Source: Anadara kagoshimensis
Taxonomy: Eukaryota; Mollusca; Bivalvia; Arcoida; Arcidae
Direction of reading: 5' to 3'
Length of the DNA stretch: 64,000 nt
Assembly: GCA_021292105.1 (NCBI GenBank)
Contig: CM037871.1
Coordinates: forward strand, 56,380,866-56,444,865
The position numbers were made by a program, and so were the translations under genes. How positions within the stretch are numbered: the first letter of the stretch is position 1; each line of letters starts with the position of its first letter. The notes beneath the pieces are model-generated. The model made no database searches. It worked only from the letters and a program-made list of their open reading frames with translations, and had not been told where the DNA came from. Below, in pieces: positions 39,501 to 53,500 of this stretch.

Positions 39501-42500
39501 AGCTTACATATGACACCTAACATATACTCGAACTGAGTGAATATACACCCTTTAAAGTAATATTCGCTTTGTCGGTTCATCATCTCACCTGTAGCTTACA
39601 TATGACACCTAACATATACTCGAACTGAGTGAATATACTGTACATGATGATGGGATCGATAGATAGCCTTCCCGGTGTGACGTCATATCAAGAGCGATAA
39701 CCAGTTTCCGGCTATTTCTGGAAGGGTGTATATTGATAGGCAATTTATCGCCATCAAACATTTCTCCCATGGAGATGAAAGTCTTCATTGTGATGTCATC
39801 CTTCAACTTTAAAAACTCGAACACTGAGTTATCGAAGTTCTACTGTATTTATTAAAATTCCATAAAATTAACATAGATTGTTACAAGCACAAATACAACT
39901 CTTGTATGAAATTATGAAGAAAAAAAATTCTACAATAAACAATATAAAACAAACTGTCATTATATGAAAAATAAAATTGTCTGGCAGGATAAAATAAGCC
40001 CTCCAGCATGTTTACATTTCTTGTAGAGCAGAATGAAATGTTAGACAAACCTGGATATGATAATTACTAACAACTGGGAGAATTCAACTTCAATAAAACA
40101 TTTTATGTGTTCATAAAATATATTGTTTTATAAACATGTATTTACAGATGGTTGTAGGTGCTATACTTGAGCAGACCAGGGGTATCCAGGTTGACAGAAG
40201 TGCTGTGGAAGCTGCTGCCAAGTCCAAATATTCACATCTAGAAGATAGGGATATAGTATGTATATCACATTAGGCCATACTTAATTGATTCGTAGCTTTT
40301 CATTCAAATATATATAGATATTTTGGATTATTTTTTGCAGGAAGAATAGTTTTTAACAGATTCATTGCAAATCTTTTCTCTGACACTACTTGGCCAAATA
40401 TTACCAAATTTGGAGAGAATAACCCTTGGTGAAACAGATTTAAAAATTGAATATGGCATGGTCATTGAAGACCTAGATGGCCACCATTACAATAAATAGA
40501 AAAAATGATATATAAAGCAGTTTTAGATTGATTTATAAATTAATTTAGTTCATATTTTGATATACAGTCAAACCTGTCTATGAAGGCCACCCAAGTGAAC
40601 CAGAAAAAGTGGCATTTATGGGCAGGTGGCCTTTATATACAGGTTTAAAAAGTATGAATAAAGGACAATTGGGATACAATTCTACTGGCCTTTATAAGCA
40701 GGTGGCCCTTATGTTAAGTGGCCTTTGAGGCAGGTTGGAGTGTATAGAAAGTAAGATGTATAGCATTTTAACATATGTAATAGATTTATTATACCCCCCA
40801 CTTAAAAAGTGGGGGGTATATAGTGATAGGGGTGTCCGTCCGTGTGTCCGTCTTACACCTTAGGGTACCTATCTCTTATCTGCAACTGCTCCTAAACCCC
40901 ATAATGGATTTTAATGAAACTTTCACACAATCTTTGTGATAAAACGTAGATGTGCACCTTCTATTTAAAAATTTGATCCGATGGATTTTTGGGAGCGGGT
41001 GGGGGGGTGTATTTTTTGTGAGCTTGTGGCTGACAGTTTTTCTAGTTTCTGAGTAATTTTCAGTTTATTGATTTTTCATTTAGTACTGTACAAGAGGAAA
41101 CATTCACAAGGAAGAAATATTCACAAATTTCACGGTGACACTTGTACCATGAATATATCTTCTCTGCGAAAATCTCTTACTTCTCTTGGTTTACTGGTGA
41201 AAACTGGAACCATGAGAATTTCTTACTTTGAAATAGTTTGGAAGATCAAAACAGTGAAAGTTTCCTACCGCTAATGTTTCTTCTTATCAGGTATTACATG
41301 TATCTTTAATTATCCTCTCTTTACCAACTGAGCAAAATTGACTAATATCTAAAGTGAAAAATAACTGGTTGATACAGAAATCAAAATTATGCCTGGCATA
41401 AATGTCTGAAATTTGAATTTTCAAAATAAGTGCCATTTAAGTTTTAATTCTACAAATGTTGTAGCTGAAACAAGCATGATAAGTGCATGGGTGCAAAACT
41501 ATATGGTTTATAGTAATATTGTTTAGTGGATAAATTACATGGCCCATTATTATGTGGTTTACATTAATATTGTTTATTTTATTAGGATGCAATAATGAAT
41601 TTGCTTGAAGAAGAGAGAATAAACCAAACAGCTCCCAGAGGTGGTTCAAGCAGTCATCCTGGTATGCAAAGAATGCAAGAGTTTGAAAGTCCACTGCAAA
41701 CTCAAGTTGGTCCAAATACTGGATTTTCTGGAATGTCGCCCATGAATAGTGGAGGTCCAGTTCCATTACAAGCTGGTCCAAATACTGGATTTTCTGGAAT
41801 GTCATCTATGAAAACTGGAGGCCCAGTTCCATCCCAGGCTGGTCCAAATACTGGATTTTCAGGAATGACTCCTATGAATAGTGGAGGTCCCGTTCCATCA
41901 CAGGCTGGTCCAAATACTGGATTTCCTGGAATGACACCCATGAATAGTGGCAGTCCAGTTCCAGAGAAAACAGCTGGTACAGTGACCAGAGAATCTAATG
42001 TAGTGGGTCAAACATCAGCACTAACCAATCAGAGAGTTGACTCAGGACCTTCAGGTAAATTTTGTTTGATATTCAGAAATAGTATTCATTTGAAACCATA
42101 TACAGTTAAACCTTGATTAATCAACACCATTAGAGAACATATAAGTTATATATTTTGATACATCAAAATACTATGGCATTAAGCAAAATGTAACAAAAGT
42201 ATATATCTTTACACAGCAAACTGTGTTGTAATGTCTTGTGATGTCTGTGGTACCTTTTTAGCATATCTTCTCATTGAAAGTATGTCATTGATAGGTCATT
42301 TTAAAATCTGTCCTTGAATTTACTTTGAAATCCTTTCAAATTTGATTACTTACAATACATGAAAACCAATATCTGTATTCTCAACCTGTAATGGAAGTAA
42401 CCTTTGCTTACATTTGGTGCCAGTGGTACCTTAACCTGCCTATTTTTGGAAAGTAAATGTATCATTTAATCATCTTGTTTTGGTTTTTTGGGTTTTTTTT

Positions 42501-45500
42501 TTTTAATTAAAAATCTTTTTAGATTTGATTACTTACATGTCCTATATCTGAGTCACTTAAATAATCTCAAAAAGTTTTATAGTCATCATCACAATATTGT
42601 TGGTTAGTATGGTGTCTGTGTCCAGAATTACCCTTGATATATTTGATGTCCCACGGTTCAGTTTTCATTTCCTTCTTAATTTTGATTACTCATATATGGA
42701 GGATGTAGCTAGCTAAACAGGAGGTGTTTACCCTTCCAGAGCACCTGGCCTCACTTGCCTGGTTGAAGTTTACTTGTTTAACTTAATTTGTCAGTTTCAA
42801 AGGTTTTTCTTAGTATGGTTGTTAATGATCTGAATAAATTTCTTCCACTTTCAGATAAACTGCCAGCTCAGACAAAAGAAAGTGAACAACTTTCAAGTAC
42901 AACAACCACCAAAGACACAACCACAACACCTGGCACCAATGTAGGCCTAGAAAAGCAGTCTAGTGTGACCAAGAAATATACATCATCCAGATATAATAGA
43001 AACACTGAGAGTGAGATGTCAGGATCTGACTGTGGATATAGCCAGAGTGAATATGAAACGGATGACGAGAGGCGTAAAGGTGCACGACCAAAAAGATCCA
43101 GAATGAAGTGGAACCAACTCAAGCCGCAGCCAACGGTAAATCAAAATCAGCCAAAGCCAGAGATGAGACAAGAACCAAAGCAAGAACTGAGACAGAAACC
43201 AAAACATGAGCCTATCCATGAAATTAACCAAGATCTAAAACAAGAACCAAAGCAGGAGGTTAGACAGGAACCAAACCAAAATCCAAATCAAGAACCAAAA
43301 CAAAAGGATACACAGGAACCAAACCAAAATCCAAATCAAGAACCAAAACAAAAGGATACACAGGAACCAAACCAAGATACAAATCAAAAGTCAAAGCAAG
43401 AGCTAAAGCAGGAACCAAATCAAGAACTTATGGAGGAACCAAATCAAAAGTTTACTAAAGAATCAAATCAAGATCCAAAGAATGAACCAACAAGTGATCC
43501 AAGCATGCCTGCACCCCAAAATCAACAAAACATTGTATCATCTAACACAAAGAACTTGCAACAAAGCAATTCAAATGTAGGTCAAAACAAGACATCTCAA
43601 GGTAAAGGTCAAGGAAGGCCAGCTGCTAAAAATAAACCTAAATGGAATGTTTTAAGTTCTTCACCAAGTGTTAATACTGAACAGTCATCTGGTGCTGGAC
43701 AAAATGTTTCTTTGCAAAACACTACTGGACAAAGCAATACTGGACAAAACAACACTGGAACAAGTGATACTGGACCTAATAGGACAGGTCCAAACAGTCA
43801 TTCTAGTGGTCAACATGATATGCAAATGAGTTCACATAACGAGACACAAAACCAGCAGCCATTGAATCTACAAGATTATAAATCAGGAGGTTTACAGTCA
43901 ATGGCTGATAGCAGTCAGACAGGTGGAATTCAATTAGGTGACCAGGCAGGTGGCCAGTTTTCAGGTCAACAGTGGAATCCTCTTGGTTTTCAACAAAACA
44001 CACAAGTTTATCAACCTAGTGACCAGGCAGGCGGCCAATTCATAGGTCAACAATGGAATCCACTCAATATGCAGCAAAATATGCAGCAATATCAACATAG
44101 TGACCAGGCAGGCGGCCAATTCACAGGTCAACAATGGAGTCCGCTTGATATGCAGCAAAATATGCAGCAATATAAACCTACTGATCAAGCTGATGGTCGG
44201 TTCACAGGTCAACAATGGAATCCACTTGGTTTTCAACAAAGCACACAACAAGCTTATTTACCTAGTGGCCAGGCAGGTGGTGATTTTACAAGTCAACAGT
44301 GGAATCCGCTTGGCTTTCAACAAAATACACAGCATGCCTATCAACCTTTAGGTCAGTTTTCTGATCCATATGCTGACCTTGAAACTGACCTTCCTCCAGG
44401 TATAGTCTTAAACATGGTTTGAATTTTTATGTTCCCACCATGATTATGTCTGGGGCATATAGCTTCAACCATGTCCGTACATGCGTACATACATCCCAGA
44501 ATCAGTGTCCACTTTATAACTGGTATCAAAGTATGTGCCCCATACCAAATTGGGGTTATAAAAGTCAAGGTCAAGGTCACAGGGCCATAAAAACTTTAAA
44601 AATGGCACTTTTACATCAGTGTCCACTCTATAACTTTTGTATAAAAAGAACTATCAAAGTCATATTCACAAGAGGTGTATAGTATGGCAAGACGATGTGT
44701 TGCATACTAAATTGGGGTAATCAAGGTCAAGGTCACAGGTCTATAAAACTTTGAAAATTGCACTTTTTTATCTGTTTCTTCTCTATAAGTTTTGTATAAA
44801 AAGAGGTAGCAAAGTGATATTCACAAGAGGTGTAAAGTATGGCAAGACGATGTGTTGCATACCAAATTGGGGTCATCAAGGTCAAGGTCAAAGGGCCATT
44901 AAAAACTTTGAAATTGCACTTTTTCATTTGTGTCCACTCTATAACTTTTGTATGAAAAGAACTATCAAAGTCATATTCACAAGAGGTGTATAGTATGGCA
45001 AGACAATGTGTTGCATAATAAATTGGGGTCATCAAGGTCAAGGTCACAGGTCTATAAAACTTTGAAAATTGGACCTTTTTATCTGTGTCCACTCTATAAC
45101 TTTTGTATGAAAAGACGTATCAAAGTGACATTCACAAGAGATATAGAGATTTAATACTTATTGCATATCCATTCCTCTAGCTCTGGGCAAGCTTTTAGGA
45201 TTATATTTCAACCATAAACACCACAGTCCATTCAAAAATTTGATCACAATTTAACCTGTTTCATTGACATAATTGTTTTAACACCCTAGGCTATGATCTA
45301 TCAATTTAGGTGATGTACTCCACCCTTCACAGTTCATTGGCTATTGAAAAACCGATAATTGACCAATCAATATACACATTTAGATTTCATGAAAGGAAAA
45401 AAAATATTACCAGTTAATTTTCAATAATGCATTAAAATAGGGATTCAAAATAGGTTTTACTTTTTGATAGAAAATAGGCCTAACTTTATGCTCACATAAT

Positions 45501-45873
45501 TTATATTATTTTAGCAATAATATTTTGATTTACGAAAGCCTATTAAGCTCATGAATAAAAAAATTAAAAGGCGTAATAACGCGAAATAAAGGCGTTATAA
45601 TGCGAAAAAGGCGTTATAATGCCTTTAGAAAGGCGTAATAACGCGAATTGAAAGGCGTTATAAAGCGAAATAAAGACGTAATAACGCGAAATAAAGGCGT
45701 ACTAACGTGCATTGCAAGGCGTTATAACGCGAATTGAAAGGCGTTATAATGTGAAATAAAGGCGTAATAACGCGGAATAAAGGCGTAATAACGCGAAGTT
45801 AAGATGCCTTCAATAATGATGTGGAGGTCCTGGGGTTTAATCTCTAACCCCCCACACTTTACATACATATTAA

Positions 45874-45931
<58 letters not shown>

Positions 45932-48900
45932 CCTGCACAACTATATGAAATGTAATGAGCTGTTTTATCTGTATTTATTCTATGAAAATTAAAAAAAACT
46001 GCACATCATCCGATCCTGCGCTTAAATGAACATACTATTTCAGTAAAACAGAAAGAAAGGTTTCTTTTCAATGTTAAAGTGTTGTTGTTTTTTTTCATAA
46101 AGAGCATCATTTTATTTGGGGATGGAAATCCTTTAAGTAATCTGAAATATAAACATTGATGAACATTGGCAATATACACATGGCTATTTATTAAAAAGTT
46201 CCTGTCCAATTGTCAATCGCTAACTTTTAACAATGATTAAATGACATTTGTGACATCTTAGTATAAATAGATTTGCAGTTGCCTTAAGCTATTCAAACTA
46301 AAACCAATTTGTTTGTGGTGAGGGTTGTTAACATTCTTCAGGGAAGTGACTGCTCTATATATAGACACTTGAAAAGGCATTATAACGCCTTTCACTTCGC
46401 GTTATTACGCCTTTTAATTCGCTTTATAATGCCTTTCAATTCGCGTTATAACGCCTTTATAAAGGCATTATAACGCCTTTCACTTCGCGTTAATACACCT
46501 TTATTTCGCGTTATTACGCCTTTATTTCGCGTTATAACGCCTTTCAATTCGCGTTATTACGCCTTTATTTTGCGTTATAACGCCTTTCAATTTTTTCGCA
46601 TTATAATGCCTTTATTTCGCGTTATTACGCCTTTTAAATTTTTTTATTCATGAGCTTAATAGGCTTTCGTATTGATTGTTATCATTTTAAGAAGTGAAAA
46701 AAGTCAATGGGATCCTTTGCAAATTTTCTAATGTTTTAAATTTAAAAGAATTTTTGAGTTAATTACGATAGTGATTTGAGATTTAAACACAAAGCAAAGA
46801 GTTAAGATTTTTATGAAGCTGTTGTGTTTGGGTTTCACCTCTAGCTGGTGACATCTTGATATAAGTAAAATAATCTTGAGTGAGAAAGTACATCCCAATC
46901 TATCTATCAAAAATGAAGTGGGGGCATATGTGTCATATTACACTTTACTCTTGTTATAATAATTGTGTCCACCAGTGTGCAAGACTGATTTCTGAATTAT
47001 CTTAAGATCACATCTTTTTTAGTAATGTTCACACAAAGATTAAAGAGGTACTCTGGTACTGTAAAAATATTAATTTTAGCATGTACAAATTTTAGCACAA
47101 AAAGTTGTAAATGTATTTGATGTCACGTGAATTTCTTTCCGCGATATAGGGAATTTAGACATACCCGTGTAATTGAATTTTGGCGTTTTTGAAATCTGCA
47201 CTATACACACTAAGCATAATGTAAATTTCGCTCAGTATTATTTTTCTTGCAAAACATACGACAGCAAAATCAGGGAAAAATTAGTACACCACGAAAATAA
47301 ATACGTTTACAGTATAATTTTGAGAAATTCAATTAGACTTGAATCAGCGTAAATCTCATGGCTCACCTTGTGCACAGTGATCCTTTCTTATTAGTGTTTA
47401 AAATTAACAGTCCTGTATCATTGCAAAAATTGCTAAAATTAGTACACTACAAAAATGAATATGTTTATGGTACCCTGTGACATTAATATTAGATTCAATT
47501 TACCGTTAAATATTGTTGTTTGTTTATTGAAAACACTATATCCCTAGTTCTTTTCCAGAGCGCTGTTGTCTCTTCTGATTGTGGTAAATATTCTGCCACA
47601 AGTTTCTAAGAGTGACAAAAATTTTACCGAAACATGCTGAATAATTTTAATGTGACACCCATCCCACCCCCGAATATAAACAACTGTTACATTGTGGAAC
47701 ACTGTTATTGCTAACTGAATACTTTTGAACAATTTAAAGGATACATGCTCTTATCTAAATTCTTATCAACTCATGCTATAAATCATTGTTCCAGGGTTAT
47801 TATAGGCCTGGAAAAGTCCTTAAATTTTGAGGTTTGCCCTAAAAAGATCCTAAAAAGAAGTCTGACCCTAAAAAGCCCTTGAATTTATCCTGAAGGCCCT
47901 AAAATTTCCTTGAATTTAGCCAGTTCGGTGTCTATATTTGATATTAAGTGGTTGCGAATAGACTGATATAAATAAATAAATAAATTAATCAATTAATAAG
48001 TTACGTTGAAATGGGCCATTTAAAGGTACCTGGGCCAACCAAACGCAAAACTTCAACCTCCACTTCAAGTGCCATTACTATGGACATGTAAGCAATTCTT
48101 TTATTGATTTAATTGCCGTTAATATTTTTGCTATAATTGTCCCTCTGATTAGGCCTTAAATTTGCAAATAAGACCCTGAAAAGACCCTAAAAAGTCCTTT
48201 AATTTGGAATCCAAATGTCTGCACAAACCCTGTTGTTCCCATCCAAAAGAACCCTAACTTTCATTTTTCAATGCCAAGTGCTTGGTTAAAGAACAGTCAC
48301 CACCCATTTTCAAGTCTTGGGTCAGACCCGGTCGGGGTCAAACCAACAAACCCCCACTTATGGAATGATCACTAGATTCTACAACTGTTCATCAGTCAAC
48401 TTGTGTGTAGGCATATAAACTTAACATGTATTCCTTGTACTCAAGTGAGCATTAAGACCTACTTGGCTTCTTGTATTCTTTATAGGAGCCAGTTATGGAG
48501 AACAACAGCATAGACCATTTGTTGATGGATATGATCAGAACTCCATTGAACAGAGATTAAAGAGAATCCTAGAAGAGAATGAAAAAAATAGAAATGCAAA
48601 AGAAGCAGGGGATGCAAGTGAGGAGGAAAAAGAAATTGTCAAAGTGAGAAGACGACGAAGAAAACCAAAAAAAGATGGCAAAGGTTACAATCAGAGTTTA
48701 GATATCACATTTGGTGATATAAGTCGTCAAGCTGAAGAGGCAGTTGGGTATGGTAAACCTCCCAAGCCTGAACCATCAGAAGAACCAGAGGCTGCTGCAA
48801 ATGCAGAACAGGCAGTTCAAGAACAAACAGAAAACAAGGAAACAGAAGAAACACCACAGAGACAAGGCATTAAATTAGAGGACTTACTACGGATGCAAAG

Positions 48901-50492
48901 TAGAAATAACAATAATAACGGTGATGGTGATGGTGATGGTGAAGGTCAAGGTCAACAGACATTGTTTCCAGGCATGTTGGGTAATCAGGAAAAACAACAA
49001 CAATCAGATGAAATAACCGAAGAAAAAATTAAAGAGCTTCTGGAAAAATATGGGACTGGTCCACCAAAAACTGATAACCTGCCCAAAATGCCAAGAATTG
49101 GTTTACGGGTGACACCTGGACCAGATTGGATGTGGAATCAAAATGGCATTCCATTAAATGCTGTAGGAACAGTTATAGCTATTGATGAAGAAGAAGAAGG
49201 TAAGATAAGAATCATTTGTTTTCTTTCTTACTTTCTTACTTTCCTCAGTCTGTTTGAATCTCTTTTTTAGTTGTAAACATCCTTTGAAGCTGCCACAGGT
49301 GGACTATACTTTTTAAAACTTTACAGAGGTGTCTTTAGCTTGCAGGGAGACATGAGACCTTTGTTTTGAGTCTCATCAAAAATACTATGCTAGTTTTGAT
49401 CTTTTAACGCCTAATATTTACAATATGACTGTATCTCTCTTCAATGAACAACGAAAAAGCAATTGTATTGCAATTCCCGTTGAAAAACAATTGGGGTCAT
49501 GACCCTTGATGTGTATCAATTTTCCCCGCAATATTTTGTCATGTCCCACACAGGCGGTCACACAAGTTAACCATATGCAAATAAAAGTTGGTTTTAAGTA
49601 CCTTAATATAAAATAAAATCAGAATTATACTATTGTCTAAATTTGCTGCTGAAGCTAAGGTATACTCCCTCATGCAAACTATTTCCTTAGCTTTTGATAA
49701 ATATATATTTTGGTCCTTTGGGTATCTTTTCAACATCTTGAAAAAAATATTGGTTTTACAGTTTTGGTCGTAGCACTAATGATGACAAATTGTATTCTGA
49801 AATGACTGCCAGTGCTGTAAAATTAGAACTGGTGTATTATGTTAAATTTAAAAAAAAATAAAACTTGACATCTTAAAATATCTGTACATTTTTTCATGGT
49901 AAATCTTAGGCTGGGTGAGAGTTAGGTGGGATTATTATAACATTGAAGAAGACTATAGATATGGTCTGGATTATGAATTTGACATTCAGCCATTAGAGGG
50001 AGGAATGGCAGCTGTCGATTGGCCACCTGGAAGAGGTAAGTAAGGTTGATAAAACACACAGGTACATATATGTATACACACATCTACATTCTACACATAC
50101 ATGTATACACATCTACAATGACATTGTGAACACATCTATAAACTTAACATGTGCACAAATCTGCAAATGCGCATACATTACATATACATGTCAAGGTTCT
50201 GGAAACCTTGGTCCGGCTCGTCGGAATGTTTTGTACAAGCAAAAAAAAAGGGGGGAGGGCATCATCAGCACTGGGCTGTCTGTGCATGCATGTTGATGAA
50301 TATGTTATATTTTATTTAGCTACCGCAATTGCTGATATTCATCCATGTGCGTTATTAAACCATGGTGTACATTACATGCACACATCTACAAATCTTATTA
50401 TACATGTGTACATGGTGTATGCACACATGTACATACACAGTATACACACATGCACATACACATGTCCAGAACTAAAACACATACACATATGC

Positions 50493-50537
<45 letters not shown>

Positions 50538-53500
50538 ATGTGTGTGTGGTTATACATGCACATTCATTTGTACACATTTTGATCATGATGGTCAAATATT
50601 ATTTATAATTTTATAATTTTTGTATTTCAAACATAAACAAATAAATCTCAAAGGCGACTTTGATAAGTTAACAATGTTTGTTTATTTTAAATTTTGTGAT
50701 ATTTACTAACCAACAAAAATATAAAATTGTTAATTTTAATCCATATTTTAAATTTATTTCATGTATTTTAGAGAGAATTATCTTAGAGCCAGACTGGTTA
50801 GATGAATTAGAATCTGATGAATACGAAGATGATGATGAAGAGGAGGTAATCTTTTATATATCACTTATCAAACAAATGTCTTGTATAGAGATTGGTTAAC
50901 TTGCCGGGGTATATATAACAATGTTCAGAAATCTACAGGGGTGCATAAACGCAGACGCTGTTTGATGGTAAATAGAAAGTACATGTTACTTCTATATTGT
51001 GGAAGTCTATTTATGATTGACAAACATGGTGACAATATACACAAGTCACATGGAGAGTGAAATCCAAGTTAAATGTTCAAACTATTGCTGCTTTGAAGGG
51101 TGACAGAAGTGTTATACATTTTTAGGCAGATTACTTGGCTCTGTGTACCATGTCCAAGATGAATGTACCCTTGACCTGCAGCTCAGGGTACATAAATCAT
51201 TGACAGGGTACATGGAGCCTGCAGCTCAGGGTACATAAATCATCACCACGGTACACGGAGCCTGTGGCTCAGGGTACATAAATCATTGACAGGGTACATG
51301 GGGCCTGCAGCTCAGGGTACATAAATCATTACCAGGGTACATGGAGCCTGTGGCTCAGGGTACATAAATCATTGACAGGGTACATGGGGCCTGCAGCTCA
51401 GGGTACATAAATCATTACCAGGGTACATGGAGCCTGTGGCTCAGGGTACATATAACATTGACAGGGTACATGGGGCCTGCAGCTCAGGGTACATAAATCA
51501 TTACCACGGTACATGGAGCCTGTGGCTCAGGGTACATAAATCATTGACAGGGTACATGGAGCCTGTGGCTCAGGGTACATATAACATTGACAGGGTACAT
51601 GGGGCCTGCAGCTCAGGGTACATAAATCATTACCACGGTACATGAAGCCTGTGGCTCAGGGTACATAAATCATTGACAGGTACATGGGGCCTGCAGCACT
51701 GGCTATAAAAATCATTGACAGGCCACATGGAGCCTGTGGCTCAGGGTACATCAATCATTGACAGGGTACATGGAGCCTGTGGCTCAGGGTACATAAATCA
51801 TTGACATGGTACATGGGGCCTGCAGCTCAGGGTAGGTACATTAATCATTGACAGGGTACATGGAGCCTGCAGCACTGGCTACATAAATCATTGACAGGGC
51901 ACATGGAGCCTGTGGCTCAGGGTACATAAATCATTGACAGAGTATATAGAGTCTGTGGCTAAGGGTACATAAATCATTGACAGGATGCACGAGGCCTGCA
52001 GCACTGGCTAAATAAATCATTGACCGGGCACATGAGGCCTGTGGCTCAGGCTACATAAATCATTGACAGGGTACATGGGGCCTGCAGCTCAGAGTAGGTA
52101 CATAAATCATTGACAGTGTACATGGGGCCTGCAGCACTGGCTACATAAATCATTGACAGGGTACATGGGGCCTGTGGCTCAGGCTATATAAATCATTGAC
52201 AGGGTACATGGGGCCTGTGGCTCAGGGTACATAAATAATTGACAGGGTACATGGGGCCTGTGGCTCAGGCTACATAAATCATTGACAGGGCACATGGAGC
52301 CAGTAGCACTGGCTACATAAATCATTGACAGGGTACATGGGGCCTGTGGCTCAAGGTACATAAATCATTGACAGGGCACATGGAGCCTGCAGCACTGGCT
52401 ACATAAATCATTGACAGGGTACATGGGGCCTGTGGCTCAAGGTACATAAATCATTGACAGGGCACATGGAGCCTGCAGCACTGGCTACATAAATCATTGA
52501 CAGGGCACATGGGGCCTGCAGCTCAGGGTACATAAATTATGGACAGGGTACATAGAGCCTGCAGCACTGGCTACATAAATCATTGACAGGGCACATGGGG
52601 CCTGCAGCTCAGGGTACATAAATTATGGACAGGGTACATGGAGCCTGCAGCACTGGCTACATAAATCATTGACAGGGCACATGGGGCCTGCAGCACTGGC
52701 TACATTAATCATTGACAGCGCACATGGAGCCTGTGGCTCAGGGTACATAAATCATTGACAGGGTACATGGAGCCTGTGGCTCAGGGTACATAAATCATTG
52801 ACAGGATGCATGAGGCCAGCACCTCGGGGTACATAAATCATAGACAGGTTACATGGGGTCATGCAACTTGCCATAACACTACATAATTTATTATAATATT
52901 ATACCAAAATTAAAGATTATTTACACATTTTACAAAATATTCCAAATATTGAAATAAATAGGCTCATACTCTTCAATTCTGTATTATCTGAGGTGTGCAC
53001 TCTAATTAATATAAGAGACTTTTCTCCTGTTTTAGAGTGAGGCCGCGGTGGCCTAATGGACAAGATGCCAGTATTCAAATCCAGGGTCTCTCACCACTGT
53101 GAGTTCAAGTCTCACTCAGACCACATGTGGGAAAGTGAATTTTCCTTGCCATTGGCCTTTACTGATTCACCTGGTATCAGTATCATGGACTGCGGGAGTG
53201 GTATGCTTGTCTGTTGCATACTGACTCTTTGAGCTAGCACATTAAAGTTGCCCTGAGTTTGCGCTAGTACAAGGCAGGCCATACAACACATTCCCACTTC
53301 ACATGCATACATAAACTTGTTCATAGATTAATCCATAGAGATTAATAAAATAGTTCTCGTTGTGAATAGCTGAAAAATTGCTGATGCGATGTTAAGCAAC
53401 ATTCTAGCAACCAACCAATCTTGTTTTAGACAAACATAATAGGAATGAATTTGTATGTACATGTATGTTTCACTTTTTGCTAATTTTAAAACTGTCATTG

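Noticed and set aside
41068-41274. 68-codon plus-strand frame before exon 11
   Set aside because: No flanking splice sites with matching phase; exon 10 joins exon 11 in frame without it.
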